Below are positions 58,751-64,000 of a stretch of 64,000 bases of DNA, in pieces. The notes beneath the pieces are model-generated. The model searched no databases and was not told the DNA's origin. It saw nothing but the letters and a program-made list of their open reading frames with translations. Both the position numbers and the translations under genes were made by a program. Within the stretch, counting starts at the first letter, position 1; each line of letters starts with the position of its first letter. The DNA lies in NCBI GenBank assembly GCA_029378245.1, contig JARKIF010000045.1:1-64000 (forward strand). The letters run 5' to 3'. Source of the DNA: Roridomyces roridus. Its lineage: Eukaryota > Basidiomycota > Agaricomycetes > Agaricales > Mycenaceae.

Positions 58751-58858
58751 GTGCGTGATTGATCTTGTTGTTCATCGAACCCCGAATTCTTTCTGCCCAG
58801 CTGCTGCTTCCCCAGTCCTAAACTGGGCAGCGCACCCACTCCCCGGTCCGTGTATCAC

Positions 58859-59218
58859 ATGTTGCGGCGGCTGGTAGAGAGCGTGACGAAGGCCAAACCT
58901 GCCGTCGCCGCACAGGCCAAGGCGTCTAAACCGGCACCAGTTAAGGCTGCGCCGGTCAAACCAGCCGTTGCTCCCGTCGCGAAACCGGCCGATAGAGCCT
59001 CCGGATCCAAGAAACCTGCCCGTAGTTGTATAGTAGCCGCTGGGGAGAAGACCTTCGGAAAAGCTATTCGGAGGAGAATACCTTGGAGACTCGAAAGAAG
59101 ACGAAAACCCACCGTGGTATCAATAAAAACTATTCACTTCGGATGTCCCAATATGAATGTGAAGACCCCGCGCCGCAAGCGCACGAAGGGGAATCGCATT
59201 GACGAGCGGGAGACGTAG
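58859..59218 (+). CDS. Lysine/proline/alanine-rich small frame
   Basis: A plus-strand frame (MLRRLVESVTKAKPAVAAQA, then repeated KPAPVKAAPVKPA units and SGSKKPARS, then an arginine-rich end). It overlaps the end of the decayed F-box gene on the other strand. The repeats are low complexity and no family is recognised. It may be the end of a longer gene or non-coding. Confidence 0.22.
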   Translation: MLRRLVESVTKAKPAVAAQAKASKPAPVKAAPVKPAVAPVAKPADRASGSKKPARSCIVAAGEKTFGKAIRRRIPWRLERRRKPTVVSIKTIHFGCPNMNVKTPRRKRTKGNRIDERET

Positions 59219-61258
59219 AACAGGAGAGTTTTTGTCGTCACCCTCGTCGTCACTTTCTTTGTCACGGCGGTGCTCCGAGCGTCTGCTGAAGCCCAGATCA
59301 GACGGAAAGACTCGAGCTTTGCCCGCACTCCATCCCCATCACATCTGGAGGCAAGCACAGCCAGCAACTCTTCGTCTACCCTTCTCGATCCACAATTCGA
59401 CAGAACAAAGGTCCGGAGGTTGGGCAGCGTGTCGGGCGACGTACGGCGATCTAGAGCGCGGATGACATCGGTTTTAAAGGGCCCACGGGTCGAGCGGACA
59501 AGTTCGAGTGTTGTGAGCTCTGTGAGGGGGAGAAGCCATGTCATGCCGATGAGGAGTGTGCGCACGGTCGCTGCTGTGCGCTTCAAGAATGGTAAAATAT
59601 TGGGAGATTTATCATCCATAGAGTCAGGCCCGCCGATCTGCATACACTCCACACGGGGCAGGGTAGTATACTGCAGGATGTCGTCGTCTTCATGGTAAGC
59701 GGAGATGGCGAGGGAAGTGAGAGAGGCATGGTGGACATATGATATGCTGGGAACCCGTCGTACACCGCGCGAGAAGCGGCGACGGAACTCGACGAGATTA
59801 GTGGCGGCGCGTAACGCCGCGAGGGTTTGGTCAAGTGGAACCCAACACAGGGACAATGTTGTCAGTCGCTCCCAGGGCACGTTGAGAAAGTCCTTGGGCG
59901 CCACGTAGGTGATAGAAAAATGGCGAAGTGCGGGAGCCCCGTCGGCGGGGAAAAGCTTTATTTCTTCTCCAAAGATGCTGTCCATGTGCTCAACATTGGT
60001 AACGTCGAGATGAGAGAGTATAGGGAACGCAGGAACGGTCTTGAATTCCTCCATATTGAACCCCTAGATGCGAACAGACCGCAATCGGGTTGCGTGCTGA
60101 TGGATGATACTCTCCATGGCCGGCGTCTTTTCCCCGATGGGAGCACGCAGGGAGATGGTGAGGGGACAAGTACCCGAATGGCTGAACCACTCGCCGACAC
60201 AGTCCTTTCCCAGCGGAAAACGCTTGAAATTCAGCTCTGGGAAAGAATCCCACAAAGCGGGAATCCAAAAGGCTAAATACCTCTAGGGATGCACACCGTA
60301 CCCGTGTCAACCCGTTTGACGGCCGTCCGTACCCGTCGGGCCCTTCCCCGAAAAAATATACGGGACGGGTACGGGACGGCAACACTGCCGTCCGTCCCGT
60401 CAATCTCACAGAGTGACGGGCCGTCTACGGGCTGGCATCCGTGATGGTCGGATCAGAAGTATTTTTGACCGGAATCTATTGAGCCGGTGGTCGGAAGACC
60501 GGCGCAAGCAGGTGTTGACAATGTGTTTTAAATCCGAGGGCACTATCATATGGAAGGTCGGACACTCAAGCTGATCTTGATGGACATCGCTTGCTGTTTT
60601 CGGTAGCGGTTGCCGAGTATTTGATACGGATCTGACGGCTGATCGCCTTTTAGCTGATGCCGAGGATGGCGCCCCTCGGGTTCAACGGGTGAGGCTCGGC
60701 GCGCCGCCTGGTGGTATCATGCCGTTCCCGCTTTGACAGGTAAAACCTGTTGGGTTGATGAGTACCTCGAGAAGCATGGTTGGATTTTTGGTTCGGCCGA
60801 GGAGGCTGGATTCGGAGACTCGTTGTAGACGCCGCACGCGCCGCGTACAGTTGAGTACGAGGACCTAGGCCGAATCTATTTGCAACGAAAGAGGCACGAG
60901 CTGAGGCCGACATGCTCTGGCTGAATAAACCGTCTCAAGCCGTAAGATTGACGGCCGTTACCCGTAGACAGGCGGTGTTCATCCCTAAATACCTCCACTC
61001 CCGGCAGATGCGCGTGAGGAGAAACGGAGCAAAGCTAAGTGATAGGGCCTTGTCTTGAGTGCCGTTGCCTTTGCACCACATGAAAATCTCCGTCGTGAGT
61101 TCGGGGGGAATCGTCAGGAGGGGGGATGTGACGACATCCAGCTGGTCGAGGGTGGCGCTTCCGTTGCCCTGGTCTTTGAGCTCATTGACATCTCGAACGA
61201 TGTCAGTTTGAGAGATATCCAGAGCCGCCAGATGCTGTTCAATTTGGTGAGGCTCCAT
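59134..61258 (-). pseudogene. F-box gene split by a hAT element
   Basis: ATG at 61258 (MEPHQIEQHLAALDISQTDI), a short coiled coil, then the F-box TIPPELTTEIFMWCKGNG and APFLLTRICREWRY. At this point the 704-bp element intervenes. Without it and one target copy, the frame runs straight on as REWRYLAFWIPALWDSFPEL, a textbook F-box end, in the same frame. Further on, a TAG at 60064-60066 interrupts RLRSVRI and GFNMEEFKTVPAFPI. After it the frame is open to 59134 with leucine-rich blocks (LPLTELTTLELVRSTRG, LPNLRTFVLSNCGSRRVDEE). Two lesions make it a pseudogene unless the element is spliced or excised. Confidence 0.9.
60284..60987. mobile_element. 704-bp non-autonomous hAT element
   Basis: The ends are TAGGGATGCACACCG and, reversed, TAGGGATGAACACCG; 14 of 15 match. 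AATACCTC is duplicated exactly (60276-60283 and 60988-60995). TAGGGATG ends with an 8-bp duplication are typical of the hAT superfamily (Ac-like). The left subterminal part has many ACCCGT/GACGG(G/C) motifs, resembling those in the larger hAT element at 42858, though the outer ends differ. No transposase frame is present. Confidence 0.93.
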
Positions 61259-61409
61259 GGTGGAGAAGAAGAAGAAGAAAATGTGCATGTGTTTGGTCAG
61301 TGATCACGCTTGCTATTGATCCGAAATCCGAACGAAATCCGGATGCCGGCTACTTACTTAATACTACCGTCTCACCGGTCACCACAAGCTCTTCCTCGCA
61401 AGCTTGTCC

Positions 61410-63255
61410 ATGAATCCGTGCTTTGCTTGCTGCCCTCCGTTTTTGCGTCTTGGGGCCGAGCCTGATGAGTACCGACGCCTGCCCTCGCCCCTCGCCACGT
61501 CGACCAACAATGTGACACCGACCGGGAGGAAAAAGGCGCTTCTCATCGCTATCTCCAAGACGCTCGGAGACGGATACCCGGATCTCAAAGTGGCACACAA
61601 GGATGTGCGCGATATGCGCGAGTTCATTATGGGTCCCAAGTACGTGCTCTACTCGTGTAGCTTTTATCTTCCATTCACTTGCGCAGGTATGGGTACTTGG
61701 CCGACGACATCACCATGCTCATGGACGACGGGGTCGCCGGTCATAAGCAGCCTACGCGCGAGAATATTGTCAGTTCACCTAAGTATCAAAATTCCCGTGC
61801 CCCACTCACTCTTGGCACAGCTCGTGCGTGCCTGTACCATCTGACTGCAGCTTTGTGCCCGACTGACGCCTTGTAGATTGCGGGCACTCGACGCAAGTCA
61901 AGAATCGGACCAATAGTGAGGAAGACGGGATGGACGAGTGCCTCGTTCCACTCGACGGGGAAGAGATGATGATTGTAGACAATGTGCGTGACCCGTTCTC
62001 CTTGTCCACCGCGACTGAAGCTGCGTGTAGGAGTTGAACAAGGCCTTGGTACTACCACTCCCCACTGGCGCCAAACTCGTCGCGCTCCTCGATACCTGTC
62101 ATTCCGGCTCGTTGCTGGGTACGTTCCCTCCGCGGACGATCCTCCCTCAGCATGCTCATCGTCACCCAGATCTCAAGCACTATCGGTGCAATCGAGTGGT
62201 TGTCCCATGGATCTTTAGAGGGAAGCGAAATAGCGAGGACATACGAAATCGAGTCGGTGAGCAGCCCCTCCAGCCCATCTTTCTGCTAACGAATGTAAAC
62301 CACCCGTCTCCAGTCCGTCGTGGCGCGCAGCTCGTCACACTCACCGAACAGCGCACTTGCAAGACTGGCCCTTCGCACTTCCTCTCCTTGAATGCGAAAA
62401 TCACCGTGATGTGCGAGTCGCAGGAAGCTCCCACTCCCACATTCACCCCGGCCTCCGACCCCGTAGCTCGCCGTGGCCAGTCTATGAGCGCCGCCTCTCG
62501 CGCTTCCACTCGTGTGCGCGCCCATGCTACCTCCGTTGTCCCCAAGAAGAATCTCCGACCTCTCTCTTTTGCCTTCCTGAAATGGGTGCTCTCCGAGGAG
62601 GACTGGTGCGAGAGTCCAACAGGCCAGTTCCCCTGCAACGGCTGGTGTCGTCGGGACCTCCGTGACCACGGAACGGTGAATGCCCATGGGGGAGAGGAAG
62701 ACGAGGTGAAGGCGGATATTATTTCACTTGCGTCGTGCAAGGATTCCCAGGAGGCGTGGAATGACGAGCAGGGAATGAGTATGACTTCGGTTTGTCCATA
62801 GTTGTTTGACTCGATGTTACTTGACTTGACGAACCCGACAGATGCTCATAGACTATCTGAAGCACGCCTCGAATCCGACGCTGATGGATGTACTCGTCCA
62901 TGTCAGCCATAGGGCGTACTCGATAGCTTTGGAGCGCCACACGCGAACGAGGTCATATAAGCAGCAGATGAAGAAATTGATGACACATTTGAAGAATAAG
63001 CTCACGCGTCTGGAGAAGCACAGCTTGCCGCCTGCGGCGACGACGGGGACGACGCAGCGGAGAGGACGGACGACAGCGACGTCTTTACTTCAGCCCGCAG
63101 TGCAGACTCGCCGCAAGCAAGCCGTCAAGATCCAGCAGAAGCTGGACGAGGTGCAGAGTCAGTACGGTTTGGCCAGGGGGGATATGGATAACTTCCAGAA
63201 CCCGGAGCTCTCGAGTCCGCGGCCGTTGGATATGATGAGGCCGTGGACGATGTAA
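61410..63255 (+). CDS. Metacaspase (peptidase C14), Agaricomycete type
   Basis: ATG at 61410. Exons 61410-61639, 61687-61768, 61821-61827, 61877-61983, 62031-62118, 62170-62256, 62314-62789 and 62842-63255 sum to 1,491 bases, giving 496 residues. Landmarks: KKALLIAISK, LKVAHKDVRDMREFI, YLADDITMLMDDG, the catalytic histidine in CGHSTQVKNRTNSEEDGMDE, the catalytic cysteine in LLDTCHSGSLL, and YRCNRVVVPW. Further on are ISLASCKDSQEAWND and the family ending MDNFQNPELSSPRPLDM. Metacaspases cleave after Arg/Lys, need calcium in most cases, and act in stress and cell death. Odd point: about 18 residues normally found before the histidine are missing, and the model needs a 7-base exon. The short residue VPSDCSFV survives out of frame there, so the gene may carry a frameshift. 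Confidence 0.85.
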
Positions 63256-63852
63256 ACTGAAGGCCAAGTGCACCTTGTCACTGTATGATTGCGCTGTCTT
63301 TTCTTTGTTAACGTGTAATTTCTGGGCTTGTTTTCAGATCTAAATCAGCTGTGTATTGTCAAATGTTATTCGATTATCTATTCCTTGCCAGTCCACGTCC
63401 ACTTTCCATCTCAACCCCAATCGGCTGGTTTCAAACGACGAAGAAATGCCGCGTTGATCTGCATTAATTATGGTAACTGGCACTCTTATCTTTCGTAACC
63501 GAGTTACAGACCGCTGTGCTGCGTACCGGCACTTCGTTGAGAGGTCTGGGGAGATACAAGAGCAGTTGCACCGCTGGTGCGTGTCCCGTTCGACCATCAG
63601 TGGCATCAAGAGCCCATCAGCTTTGGTGATCTCCGTCACGTTACGCCTTTTGCTCGCTTCTGAGTGACGATGACTGTCCAGCTCTGGATTCGCCGCCTTT
63701 CCCCACGTCTTCGCCACTGCTGCGCGACGCACTTCCATTGCTCGCCCTGCGACGCCTCCGCTACGCTGAGTGTGGTGGCCCGGTTGGGCTTCACGCTAGT
63801 GCTATCATTGGTGTCAAATTTCAATGCAGTTTTCTCACCAGATGCTGGGGGA
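63256..63852. other. Intergenic, nothing recognised
   Basis: Follows the metacaspase stop. Short frames on both strands resemble nothing known. Confidence 0.4.
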
Positions 63853-63935
63853 GCGATGCATCGCGGGCTCTAATTAGAGACTTTATCGCGATGCATCGTT
63901 CGCTCTCATTAGAATAGCTCGCGATGCATCGCGTT
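63853..63935 (+). repeat. Short tandem array with a GCGATGCATCGC palindrome
   Basis: The palindrome GCGATGCATCG(C/T) occurs at 63853, 63888 and 63921, spaced 35 and 33 bases. The spacers share CTCT.ATTAGA. It is a degenerate three-unit tandem repeat and continues no further in the window. Confidence 0.7.
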
Positions 63936-64000
63936 AGAGGCAGTCCCTTTTTCAGACAGTCAACATCCACGGTCAGTGCTCACCGTCGATGGCGTTGTTC

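Overview
The window looks like a gene-sparse, repeat-rich piece of a filamentous basidiomycete genome, most likely Agaricomycetes. The coding parts carry short GT..AG introns (about 43-60 nt, often with a CTRAC-like branch site). They also carry families typical of mushroom genomes: NACHT-ankyrin NLR, HET domain, DUF6535, many divergent F-box/LRR-like proteins, a metacaspase of the Agaricomycete type and a MYND-finger protein. No rRNA gene, canonical tRNA gene or CRISPR array was seen. The species cannot be named from this sequence.

Layout. 1-6470: little that can be assigned. 6475-10580: a NACHT NTPase with 22 full 33-residue ankyrin repeats, almost identical at the DNA level. 11.5-14.6 kb: two decayed F-box/LRR-like genes. 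14.8-16.7 kb: a phospholipase B relic with many frameshifts and stops. 17.1-37.1 kb: an array of F-box-like paralogues from three families. Family 1 lies at 17.1, 25.8 and 34.1 kb; family 2 at 18.8, 28.9 and 35.7 kb (reverse); family 3 at 20.7 and 23.9 kb (both reverse). Only one family 1 copy (34097-35275) and one family 3 copy (20719-22089) look intact; the rest carry a nonsense codon, frameshifts or a transposon. A separate intact three-exon F-box gene (27681-28823) and a HET-domain gene (30608-32807) sit inside the array.

38.2-41.9 kb: a small three-exon gene of unknown function, then a cluster of short Pol III-like, tRNA-like repeats. 41.9-46.9 kb: a five-exon MYND zinc-finger gene whose first intron holds a 3,952-bp hAT-type element with a perfect 8-bp target duplication. 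47.0-50.0 kb: a four-exon DUF6535 membrane protein. 51-53.3 kb: an unnamed gene followed by a PP1-like phosphatase that has lost metal ligands. 53.6-55.0 kb: a complete five-exon Nudix hydrolase. 55.9-57.1 kb: a two-exon unknown. 57.9-58.75 kb: a secreted metalloprotease-like gene. 59.1-61.3 kb: an F-box gene split by a 704-bp hAT element. 61.4-63.3 kb: a metacaspase.

Two themes stand out. First, at least three DNA transposons can be delimited to the base with their target duplications, and host reading frames or an intron can be rejoined exactly across them. Second, the window brings together gene types tied to fungal non-self recognition and regulated cell death (NLR-ankyrin, HET, metacaspase) with a duplicating, decaying F-box array. 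That they work together is inference. Splice junctions were worked out by hand from frame and splice signals and checked by codon arithmetic; no alignment or transcript data were available.
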